Source of the DNA: Epiperipatus broadwayi | Lineage: Eukaryota; Onychophora; Udeonychophora; Euonychophora; Peripatidae | Assembly (NCBI GenBank): GCA_028023455.1 | Contig: JAQFVV010012506.1 | Span: 4,084,714-4,148,713, forward strand | Length of the DNA stretch: 64,000 nucleotides | Direction of reading: 5' to 3' | Shown here: positions 1 to 9,520 of the stretch, piece after piece | How positions within the stretch are numbered: the first letter of the stretch is position 1 | How the letters are laid out: each line of letters opens with the position of its first letter | The notes under the pieces: model-generated | What the model was told of the DNA's origin: nothing | Database searches by the model: none | Seen by the model: only the letters and a program-made list of their open reading frames with translations | Translations under genes and position numbers: made by a program

Positions 1-2885
1 TCAACAAAATAAAATGTATTTTTTGAATAAAACAATTTGTTTCAGGTTAAAGTAAATGTTTTTCTAATTAACATCAGACATGTTTCAGTTTAATATCAAA
101 CTGTGAAGAGATGACTAAGATAAGCTTTCCTATTCTCGGAATGAGTTATTAAATCAATCTCATGAAAGGTTAGATGAATCAAAAGACTTGGACTGGCTGC
201 CTTATGATTTGAAAAATAGCTGTCCTACAACCATCATTGTTATAGTTTTACTTGTTGTGAAAAATCTATTTGTATTAGAAAAGGATTCTTAAAACTTCAT
301 TAACTAAAAGTATAGATTAGCAATTATTTGCTTTGGAAGATTATTGAATTCATAACTAAGATAAATGAAATTTAAGCCTAAGAAAAATTTACAGCACCAG
401 AAATAAATCCATATCTACATGAAATTTGTAAAAAGGCAATTTTTCACTCTTGTCATTATTAAAATTGAAATAGGATACTTAACTTTTAGAAATTATATGA
501 AATTTTTAATATTTTCTTAATACATATTTTTATATATTAAATACATACATGCAAGTAATATATATGAATATAAACAAAATCAGTAAATTATTTTAAAAAG
601 TAAATAAATTAATTAACTATTTCTTTACAATCTTTTCTACTTTCTCTCTTGTATATATGTAAACAAAGATTTTCATGAATTTATCAGATTCATTTAAAAA
701 CATATCTAAATAAAATATGGAAGTATAGAAAGAAATATTAAAAGAACAAAGATAATTATCACTTTTGCTTTCAATTATTTACAAAAAAAAAAAGAAAAGA
801 AAAGAAATTATAGACTAAAAAATTCTGTGTAAACTTGATTTTACCTTAAAACTATGTCAGAATTATTTATGTTATCTGTAATATAAATAATTGCTTATAT
901 TATCATTTATCTTTTTACTATTATGAGTGTTTGTTATTATTTCTAATGGATTTCTATTAATTACTGATTCATTTTATTCCATTCAAGCTAGCTCTGGTCA
1001 AATATATGGAAAAGAGACTAATTAAATTAGGAGTTGGTGGCATGGTACTTTTCAATGAGAAAAGAACATTTCTATGAGGACTCAAAAAACGTCTGATGCT
1101 TCAGTTTAAAATAGTGTCTACTAATAATGTCATAAGCATATATTGTAAAGCAAAGATATACCATATACATATTTGTCATTTATTCATAGAAATCTAGCTA
1201 ATTCATTCTTCTCTTTGATTTTATTTCAAGTATTAAAATCAATATTATTATTTGTACTTTGAATGAATATCATCATCACAACTGGTTTTACTACTAGGTC
1301 ACTAATTGTGCATCATCATGGTAAGTTTCAATTACATGTTGATGACTACTGAAATCTGGAGATAGAATGAAATATCAATGTCATCATTATCTCCCATTAT
1401 ATACTCACTCTTTTTTTGGTTACAATATATATAATTATTCTTAGAGAATATTGATATAGTACTTTAGAGGCAAGTAATTTAAACTATCACTTGATGCAAA
1501 AAAAAAAAAAAAAAAACGTTCAAATTTTCAAATTACAAAATGTTTCCATTTTCAAAATATTATTACTTGCTAGTCAGGAAAATATAATAATTTCTTCTTT
1601 TACAGAATACAATTATTCAGCATAAAGAATAAAACCCAAGTCAAGATAACTTTATTTCAGCATTTTATTTTCAAAAGTTTTTTTTTTGTTAATAAAAAAA
1701 AGGCAATTAGTTACTACAAACTGACATGCAATAAATCTGAATTTTAATTACAATCATTAACAAGAAATATAAAGCAAATATATTAGGATAAATAAACTAC
1801 CTTAGATGATAATCAAGAATTAGTGCAAGATTGAATTAAATCATGATCAACAATTTTGACTTAATATGCAAAGAATTAAAAAAAATATTAGATATCATAA
1901 ATTGTGTTTAATCAGAGTAAATGCAGTGACAATTCAAAATACATAAATGCATTTCGAATTGACATAATGTGATTGATGGGATTCACTTTTCACAATAAAA
2001 CTATTCTTTTAAACAAGTTAGACATATTCTTGTAAACTGCATTACAAGTTGAACAATATTTGCATTTTACTTACTATGTAAATGGATTAATGTTTGGTCG
2101 TAAACAAAAAAAAAAAAATCTTTTATGAGAAGATCCTTATACAAATGTTAAATAACAATGTGATGATTATTTTAATAAAAATTCAATAACAACAGAAAGA
2201 CAATCTTATCAAAAAATGCTGGATGAATATTCCTTACATCATAAATTACTACTGTAAATTTATTTATTTGACCATTAATAGTTATAACTTAATGATCCAG
2301 TCATTTATCGTGAGGATACTAGAACCTTATGAATATTGCTTGATTTCCTCATAGGATTTATTCATACTTCACTGAAATCTTCAAATGATAGCACTATTCT
2401 TTTTTTTTTGTAACAAATACAGATATCATATATTACCAAATTTAATCTTTCTTTGATGTATGATGGAATCAATTTTCTCAAAACTGCAGCAAATATTTTT
2501 CATTACAAATTTAAGTCTCCCTGCCTCAGCATTCTAACTAAGAAAAATTTGCCATAACAGCACTCTAAAAAAATAAGTGATATTTAACTATTGCATTGTT
2601 TTTATGTTTTCTATTTTAAGAATAAAATCTTTATTAATGCAACAGATATTTATTTGAAATTAATATTTTCCAACAATGACTCCTAAAGTTTATAAAATCA
2701 CATAATAATGGGGGGGAAAATTTTTTTTTTTAAACTTGCTGGCAAAACTAGAAATATGAAGATAGGTAAATAAAACTATATTTAAGATTTGATTATAATC
2801 ATGTATGGATTGTTTAATGTTAACATTTTTAAACTTCCATAACTATTATTACAAATTATAATAATAATAACTATATTTAATGAAT
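1..2885. other. Unassigned A+T-rich sequence (presumed coronin-7 intron)
   Basis: I see no exon of the neighbouring coronin-7 gene, no transposon ends and no RNA gene here. The stretch holds homopolymer A and T runs and short microsatellite-like patches. The next coronin-7 exon should encode the remainder of the first propeller, starting from a phase-2 acceptor. I searched by eye for the expected continuation on the minus strand and did not find it, so the intron probably extends beyond the left edge. Confidence 0.5.
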
Positions 2886-3470
2886 AAACAGAGCAAAACT
2901 CTCCATACAGTATTGCCACCTGTGCTAAACAGAGTAATCAATGGATGCCAGAAGGCTTGTGCATAAAATCCCTATCTAATGCCTACTCATCCAATATCCC
3001 CAGACTAGTTTCTGGCTTGTGGCCTTCGTCAGTGAGGAGCTTTGGATCTGAGAGCACTGCATCTAGATCTTAGGATCTAATGCAACCCTCTAGCAACCAC
3101 CTTTTATCTCTACTTAACTACAAAACTATGAGAATGAAATTGAAAACACAAAAAATATTTTCAATCTAAGCTCAATAGCTTATATAGTCATATGGGTCTG
3201 AACTCAGTTCAGCACCCATACATTTTGATGTCTTTGGCTCTTTTACAACCATAAACACCACTATCCTATTAGGCAGGATTGGTGTTAAACCATTAAGCAT
3301 CACATGATCACATTTCCTATACTAGCACATTAATTGTTGATAAACAGAGCAAAACTCTCCATACAGTATTGCCACCTGTGCTAAACAGAGTAATCAATGG
3401 ATGCCAGGAGAGTTTTGCTCTGTTTATCAACAATTAATGTGCTAGTATAGGAAATGTGATCATGTGATGA
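2886..3470 (-). repeat. About 450-bp interspersed repeat with a partial tandem second unit and a fold-back end
   Basis: One full unit (about 2886-3342) is followed directly by the first ~60 bp of a second unit (3343-3404), which repeats AGAGCAAAACTCTCCATAC. The inverse complement of the unit end follows, to about 3470. The same family recurs as an inverted pair at 7255-8155. On the minus strand each unit contains a hammerhead-like motif. No protein is encoded. Tandem units of this size with a type I hammerhead are known from animal retrozymes and from Penelope-like pseudo-LTRs; which of the two this is cannot be settled from the sequence alone. Confidence 0.75.
2997..3038 (-). ncRNA. Type I hammerhead-ribozyme-like motif, copy A
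   Basis: Read on the minus strand, the order is stem I 5' strand (TCCTCA), core CTGACGA, a GGC/GCC hairpin with loop CACAA, core GAAA, then CTAGTC, then stem I 3' strand (TGGGGA). The two stem I strands pair over six positions, one of them G-U. CTGACGA fits the CUGANGA consensus. Cleavage would be expected after GTC. Helix III is only two base pairs in a monomer, but its ACTAGT is self-complementary, which suits a dimeric hammerhead. A weak point is an A-A opposition at the base of helix II. This is inferred from motif and pairing; no activity is shown. Confidence 0.68.
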
Positions 3471-4079
3471 TATATTTAATGAAATTTAAATTTTTTATAT
3501 TTAAAACATTTTAAACAAAAAAATAAAATTTATAATGAATGCTTTTTCTAAATTAGCAGGTGAGTGAACAACAAAAATAGTCTCAACAATGTCCATGGCA
3601 ATTAGAAAATATAAATAGATATCTTTTGATCCTGTTCAAGAATAAATATAAAATTAAATTAATTAATAACTGTAGAATGAAAATTAATGTAAAGATTAAA
3701 AAAAACAGGAGATTTATTATCAATTAATTTGTAAAAAAAATTTTCTAACTTGCTTGCAAATAAAAATATTTTTTATTCTTAATTACACATGCATTTCAAT
3801 TAGTATAATAGATGTTAAATAATCTGAATATTAATGTTATGCTTTGCTCCAAAATGAGTAATAGTTTAATTTACCAAGATTTATTAATTATATACAACTA
3901 TTCATATTTTCTCTGTAATAAGGTTTGCATTTTGGAATGTCTCCATATATAAACCCATATACGTAAATAAAAGACTATTTATTCTTATAAATAAGCACAG
4001 ATTTCTTCACTTTAATAACACCCCTTTTTTTGGAGTATATAATTTTGAGTAAAACCTACTATGACAGACCTCTTGACCT
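3471..4079. other. Unassigned A+T-rich sequence
   Basis: Nothing recognisable as a gene or element end. The right part may be the decayed 3' region of the gypsy relic that follows, but I cannot place a boundary. Confidence 0.4.
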
Positions 4080-6450
4080 CCAGAATCTCCATCAATGACT
4101 TTTAGCCAATAATAATGGCGAATTTACATTCACACTTGAATTATATCTGATGCTATAGACTTTTTATCTTCTTTTGCATGACTTTGGGTCAATGTTATTG
4201 ATGAAAGAATTGTTGATTCTTCTGAATTGATTATTACTTCTATGGACCAGTACTATTCCAATCCTTATGAGAGATGCATTGTATCATAATTAGACCCATA
4301 TTGTAGAATTCATCTGACGATCTAAGCAAAACTTTTTTTTAATTTTGTTATGATTATCTTACTATTAACTTGCTTTTTTCAGCAATAATCTGAAGAGTGA
4401 TTCAGTTTTTTAGTTTTATTATGAATGAAAGTCACATAATGGGTTCACCATGTCCAAGAAAGCTCAAAGCACTTTTATATACAAGGGAGTTTCCGTTACT
4501 TTATTCTTAAAGAGACGAATCACTATTGCAGTTATTCAGAATGTGAAAAATTTTAATCTATAATTTCAAATCTGCTTTTCTCTTGATTGACAATAATCCC
4601 TAAGTTAGTGAAATTTTTGAAACATTTTTGTTTTCCTATAGATCTTATTACAAGAAGGAAGTTGATAAAGTAAAATAATATTCCTGGGATATCGGCCATA
4701 AATTTAAAGTGCTAAAATATAGCTAGAATCACCATTGTCCCAAATACCAATCCAGTAACTTTAAATAACTCTTTATGGATTATTATTGCCTAACTTTTGG
4801 TAGACTCTGAATCTATAGGAATTTGAAGGTATACATTTTTAGAGCTATTTTATTGAAAAATTTACCTCTTGCAAGTGATGTCATTATTTATTTGATTGAT
4901 ATTAGCAGATAGTTATCCACCAATAAGGCTTCATTTAAGATGCATCTATAGTCTCAACAAATCCTGATTTCATTGGGAATGAATGACTCTTTTTTTTATT
5001 TCCTTCTGGAGATACTATGAAACAAGCAGATAAACTCTTAAAGCACCCCATTCCCTTGTTGAAAATTTCATGAAATAATGCATTTAGCACAGTTTCTCAA
5101 ACCCACTTCTGAACTATGATTTACTATGGTTTTAAGCTAAAATTAATAAAACTAAATATGTTTGCTTCTGACAGCAATACCACTTTACTGATCTGGATGT
5201 TTATTATGCAGTTAAAGCTGTTTTAACATGGCATACTACTTTATTTGTCGATTCTAATAAATTTTTGGTGACAATGGAGAGCTCTTATTCTCAGTCGAGT
5301 TCTATCATTACAAGGCATTCAATGATTTCATTTTTAGTTATAATTACAGACCATCTTTAAGCTTTTTATTTCCTGATTAAACTTATTATTGTTATTATTA
5401 TATATCTAATTCCTTTGTCTGATTCTCTCAAAATATCCTATTTTATGGCAATGTCTACATATTTCTTTTAATAGAGGATGTTCCTTGGTCATGATTGCCC
5501 GTACAGTAGCAATACTTTTTATTGCAAGTTTTTCCAGATTAGCCTTTTCAGACTGACTAGACCAGGGATCACCAAACTTTTTTGATTATCGATCCTCTAA
5601 AAATCTTTGAAACCTCTAATAAACCCCCAAAATGTATTTTTAATGGTTTAATCCCCCTTCAATTTCAACTACAGCAGACAGTTTCATAAAACTTTTTATA
5701 TTTGGTCAAGTTGCAAATTTTTCTTTAAGCTTTTTTAAAAGAAATCTTTATCCTTTTTATCAGAACGACTCTCTCAAGATGATCTTTCATTTTAGCTGGT
5801 TTCATTGCTCATTTGTAAAAGTTTCCTCACAGAGAAGGCACATAGGTATCATTTCATTTATTGAAGAAATGACTATAGAGATGCTAATAATGTCAGAGCA
5901 CTGCGAATGCTTGACATGTTCTACACTCCTAAGTTATATTTTGGGTAACAGAGCACGGGCTCAGCAATTTCTGCCGGCTCTGTGTGATTCAATCTGTAGC
6001 CATTTTCCAAATAGATGGGTAGCTCTACTGAGTAAGCTGCAGTGAATTGTATAATTTTAGCCAGTAAATAAACTGATATTAAATTTATTGAAACAATATT
6101 CAAAAGCACTACATATATATAATTATATTTGTGATTTTTAATCAATTTTTCCATCGACCCCCTAGCCCAAATCGACCCCCAATGTTATATTGACCACTTT
6201 GGCAACTCCCTGGACTAGAATTTAGCCAATCTCTGTAAATCTTTAGTGGAATGGTAGTTTTACTTGAATTGCCATACTCAGAGGTGCAGCCTAGTGGCTG
6301 ATGTTTCTGCCAGAATGTGGTCTCTAAGTTCCATCAGAAGTTTTATCCAGAGAATATGGTCCTTCATGCCATATATCAATCTGCCTTGGCTATGTTATCT
6401 ATTGTAAAATCTATTGTTTTTCCTAGATCTGCACAGAATCTTTGATTAAA
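4080..6450 (-). pseudogene. Decayed Ty3/gypsy-type retrotransposon (gag nucleocapsid to RNase H remnants)
   Basis: Reading the minus strand with several frameshifts gives ordered gypsy-like pieces. At about 5459-5420 is a nucleocapsid-like zinc knuckle, CRHCHKIGYFERI, whose last Cys is missing. At about 4870-4480 is a reverse-transcriptase stretch, with words resembling FFNKIAL, INTHKGLFKVTG, IPGI and SFLGH. At about 4310-4200 is a piece like the RNase H motif DASPYGIGAVL (seen as NASLIRIGIVLVH). Stops and frameshifts occur throughout, so it cannot encode a working polyprotein. A hAT-type element (5563-6212) splits the gag part. No LTRs were found. The family call rests on motif order and is fairly secure; the outer borders are estimates. 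Confidence 0.68.
5563..6212. mobile_element. Non-autonomous hAT-type DNA transposon
   Basis: The element starts CAGGGATCACCAAAC and ends with the inverse of CAGGGAGTTGCCAAAG, giving imperfect terminal inverted repeats of the hAT kind. It is bordered by 8-bp target duplications, GACTAGAC on the left and GACTAGAA on the right (7 of 8 identical). Open frames inside are short and I recognise no transposase domain, so it is non-autonomous or an internal-deletion derivative. It sits inside the gypsy relic and is therefore younger than that insertion. Confidence 0.85.
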
Positions 6451-7254
6451 TTTATAATTGGTGTAGCATTATTAAAAACAATTTTTATTGACTTTTCATA
6501 TGGTGATTCAAAATAAAGCACTAATGTAATATGTGCAAACCATATGCAACATATGCAGATCAATATAGTTAGACTAATCTCTGGAATTAACATTGTTAAT
6601 TTTTAAGCATACTTTAAGTGATCTACGTATAATATCCAATTGTATTGGTTAGTTCACATCAACTTTTTTTAAAATAAAAAAAACCACTAGCAATTTTCAT
6701 TGTGACACCAAATTCTAACCCATCATCAAAGATTTAATGTTGATTAAGCATTTCTTTATTCTAAAAAAATCTATTCTCATCACTTATTTGCTTGTATTGC
6801 TTTGAAATAAGATGATTTAATTCAATAACATTTATTATCCTTGATTTAAATAATATCCACAACAATTCATATATTTTACATTGCATTAACATTTCTTTAT
6901 GATGATCATATAGATTTGTCAATTAGCTTATACATATTTTCAGCCATTGCATAAAACAGCACTGAAACTAAGTCCCTCCACAAGCCAAATAAGATAGATA
7001 ACAATGGCAGGAAATACCTACAATTGTTCCAGCAGTACACTATAATTACTACTGCATAAAGCAAAGATATGTTTTTAATGTACAGTTATTAAAATTCTAT
7101 TTTTCATCTCTTATTTAATTTCATTATTTGAATTAAATAAATTAAAATTAAAACTTTCTAAATAATATAAAGAAAAAAACGAAATCTCCAATGTATCATT
7201 ATTTGGAAAGTCTATAGTATAAAAATGTATATTATTAACTGAAATAAATATATA
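6451..7254. other. Unassigned A+T-rich sequence
   Basis: No exon, RNA gene or element terminus recognised. Confidence 0.4.
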
Positions 7255-7364
7255 AAACAGGCAAAACTCACTATACGTATTGCCACACACAGCAAGCTAG
7301 AGTAATCAATGGTTGCCAGAAGACTTGTGCATAAAATCCCCATCTAGTGCCTACTCATCCAATA

Positions 7365-7406
7365 TCCCCAGACTAGTTTCTGGCTTGTGAACTTCGTCAG
7401 TGAGGA
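7365..7406 (-). ncRNA. Hammerhead-like motif, copy B (helix II weakened)
   Basis: Stem I strands TCCTCA and TGGGGA, core CTGACGA, GAAA and CTAGTC are intact on the minus strand. Helix II has changed from GGC to GTT opposite GCC, which breaks base pairs, so this copy is likely weakened or inactive. Confidence 0.55.
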
Positions 7407-7956
7407 GCCTTGGATCTGACAGCACTGCACCTAGATCTTCGGATCTAATGCAACCCTCCAGCATCCACTTTTTATCTCCACTTAACTACAAAACTATGAG
7501 TCTTAAACTGAAAACACCTTAATGTTTTCAATCCAAGCCCATTAGTTTATATAGTCATATGGGTCTGAACTCTGTTCAGTACCCATACATTTTGGTGTCT
7601 TTGGTTCTTTAATAACCATAGCCACCACTATCCTATTAGGCAGGATTGGTTTTAAACCAATAAACATCACATGAGCATCACTTCTTATGCTTGTGTATAA
7701 CTGTTTGCTTAAAACCAATCCTGCCTAATAGGATAGTGATGGCTATGGTCATTAAAGAACAAAAACAACAAAATGTATGGGTACTGAATTGAGTTCAGAC
7801 CCATATGACTATATAAGCTAATGGGCTTGGATTAAAAACTTTAAGGTGTTTTCAGTTTAAGATTCATAATTTTGTGGTTAAGTGGAGATAAAAGATGGCT
7901 GCTTGAGGGCTGCATTAGATCCTAAGATCTAGATGCAGTGCTCTCAGATCCAAGGC

Positions 7957-7998
7957 TCCTCACTAATGAAGGCCACAAGCCAAAAACTAGTCTGGGGA
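7957..7998 (+). ncRNA. Hammerhead-like motif, copy C (core mutated)
   Basis: On the plus strand, stem I (TCCTCA with TGGGGA), the GGC/GCC helix II with loop CACAA and ACTAGT are kept. The core reads CTAATGA instead of CTGATGA, and the GAAA box reads AAAA. Both changes hit residues that are invariant in hammerheads, so this is best read as a dead copy. Confidence 0.5.
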
Positions 7999-8155
7999 TA
8001 TTGGATGAAGATGGGGATTTATGCACAAGCCTTCTGGCATCCACTGATTACTCTAGCTTGCTGTGTGTGGCAATAAGTATAGTGAGTTTTTCCTGTTTTA
8101 AAACAGTTATACACAAGCAGCATAAGAAGTGGTGGTCATGTGATGTTTATTGGCT

Positions 8156-8700
8156 TAAAATAAATATATAAACAAGTAGTTTTAAATATGTAATTGCAAT
8201 CAACTTCAGCCAATTAATTGCAAACCTTGCCTGAAGATTTGGAATTGAATTAATAAGTATACACTGAAAAACAGCAAAAAAATTATACCACTGAAGTGTT
8301 TTGGACTTATGAACTGCTGAAATCATGGAAATTATTGATGACAATAATAAAAAAATATAAAAGATTATACAAGTAACAATAAATAAAGTAATTAATATAC
8401 CAAAGCTATTACTGATTGGAAAAGCAATCAAATAAAAAGTAAAGCATGAATATATAAAATAGAGTTTGAAAAAAGTATTACAAATATTTTCAAGTTTTTT
8501 TCATTTTTATCAGTGTATCTCTCATCTCAACTCTATCATGTTACAACCATTTTCCAATAAGGGAAACATAGTTAAAAAAAATACAGATATTATTAGTCTT
8601 TAATCTATAATGTTGACATTTATTACATCACAATGTAAACTAAGATTATATATGAAATGACATAGAAAATTATATATAAAATATTCTACTTTTCACTTAC
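8156..8700. other. Intron sequence without recognisable features
   Basis: This is sequence just downstream (on the minus strand) of the last coronin-7 exon in the window; it begins with the donor GTAAGT at 8700-8695. Nothing else is recognised. Confidence 0.5.
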
Positions 8701-8783
8701 CCAGTGGAAGTATCATAGAATATATTTTGTAAAGCATGAGTCAGATTTCGAGAATCCCAAATGCAAATTTGTCTTTGCCGCAA
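8701..8783 (-). CDS. CORO7: Coronin-7, coding exon 8 (WD40 repeat 4, second half)
   Basis: It encodes residues 237-263 plus two bases of codon 264. The visible protein includes QRQICIWDSRNLTHALQN, the terminal strand of a WD40 repeat (IxIWD). The acceptor is GTAG before TTGCGG and the donor is GTAAGT after ACTGG. The exon starts in phase 0 after exon 7 and ends in phase 2. In coronins this segment follows the GFxxxxxRQIxxWD pattern that ends the fourth blade. It is the last coding exon seen in the window. The following exon should restore phase 2 and encode the next blade, but it was not found to the left. Confidence 0.9.
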
Positions 8784-8874
8784 CTACACAATTAAAAAGA
8801 GAAACATCATTACAATTTTTATTTTAAAAAATGATAAAAAATTTATAACTTTTAACAAATTTTAATAAACTTAC

Positions 8875-8961
8875 AGAATCAAATCCAGCTGAAAGAAAAT
8901 AATCAGTTTCTCCTAGCCAGATAATATTAGAATCTTTAATATTTTGGTGACCAGAAACAAC
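8875..8961 (-). CDS. CORO7: Coronin-7, coding exon 7 (WD40 repeat 4, first half)
   Basis: It encodes residues 208-236, all in one frame, including VVSGHQNIKDSNIIWLGE and YFLSAGFDS. Acceptor TTTTAG and donor GTAAGT give a phase 0 to phase 0 exon of 87 nt. Coronins have the conserved pattern HxxxKDSRxxWLG followed by LxTxGFD at this point; the match is clear, with SN in place of SR. The intron to exon 8 is only about 90 bp, in contrast to the huge introns elsewhere in the gene. Confidence 0.92.
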
Positions 8962-9090
8962 CTAAAAGCAAACATTAAATCTTTATATATACATACATAC
9001 ACACAAGCATACATATAAATAAATAATATAACAATGCCATAAGGATGTAATTAAGTGAAATGATATTAAATCTTTATATATTATTTAGAG

Positions 9091-9520
9091 CAGTGATTTC
9101 CAACTTTTTTTGGGACTTGCCCCACTTAAACATCTCTAAAATCCTGATACCTCTCTCCCCCATGACATATACTTCTTATTATTCAAAAGTTGAACTCCTA
9201 TTCACATGGAGAAAACCTAAAATGCCATTAAAGAAAGGACAGCTGAAGTATAATGAAGTTTCAAACCACTTAACTTGATCCAAGTAACAAAGGTAAGAAA
9301 TAAGTTATCTAAATAGAAAAGACATTGAAAGATGATGATGTGGAAAGAGGAAAATTTTAAAAGTATTCTTAGATTAATTTATAAATAATAAGATACAAGA
9401 ACAATTAGTAGGCTTTCAAATTCACTGCTAATAACACAAAAATTTTTTTCAAAACAATTCACTTAACTAATTCTCAAATTGCCCCCTTGTGGGGCAAGTG
9501 CTCTAAGTTGGGAACCACTG
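9091..9520. mobile_element. hAT-type miniature inverted-repeat element
   Basis: It starts CAGTGATTTCCAACTT and ends with the inverse of CAGTGGTTCCCAACTT, a typical hAT terminal inverted repeat. The 8-bp flanks ATTTAGAG and TTCTACAG agree at only five positions, so the target duplication has decayed. No transposase is visible. It lies in the intron between exons 6 and 7. Confidence 0.78.

Larger units (their letters stand above)
7255..8155. repeat. Large imperfect inverted repeat made of two head-to-head copies of the hammerhead-bearing unit
   Basis: The left arm (about 7255-7690) is closely related to the 2886-3342 unit in the same orientation. The right arm (about 7700-8155) is its inverse complement. 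A segment next to the centre (about 7667-7707) is repeated in inverse at the far right (about 8100-8155), so the structure is nested rather than a simple palindrome. Each arm holds one hammerhead-like motif. No protein is encoded. Confidence 0.78.

Noticed and set aside
5779-6045. 88-codon frame inside the hAT element, considered as transposase
   Set aside because: Too short, no BED finger or hAT dimerisation motif visible, and overlapped by a frame on the other strand.
8147-8431. 94-codon minus frame just downstream of exon 8, considered as the next coronin-7 exon
   Set aside because: The translation is hydrophobic and unlike coronin; it lacks the expected phase-2 acceptor and the next-blade motif.
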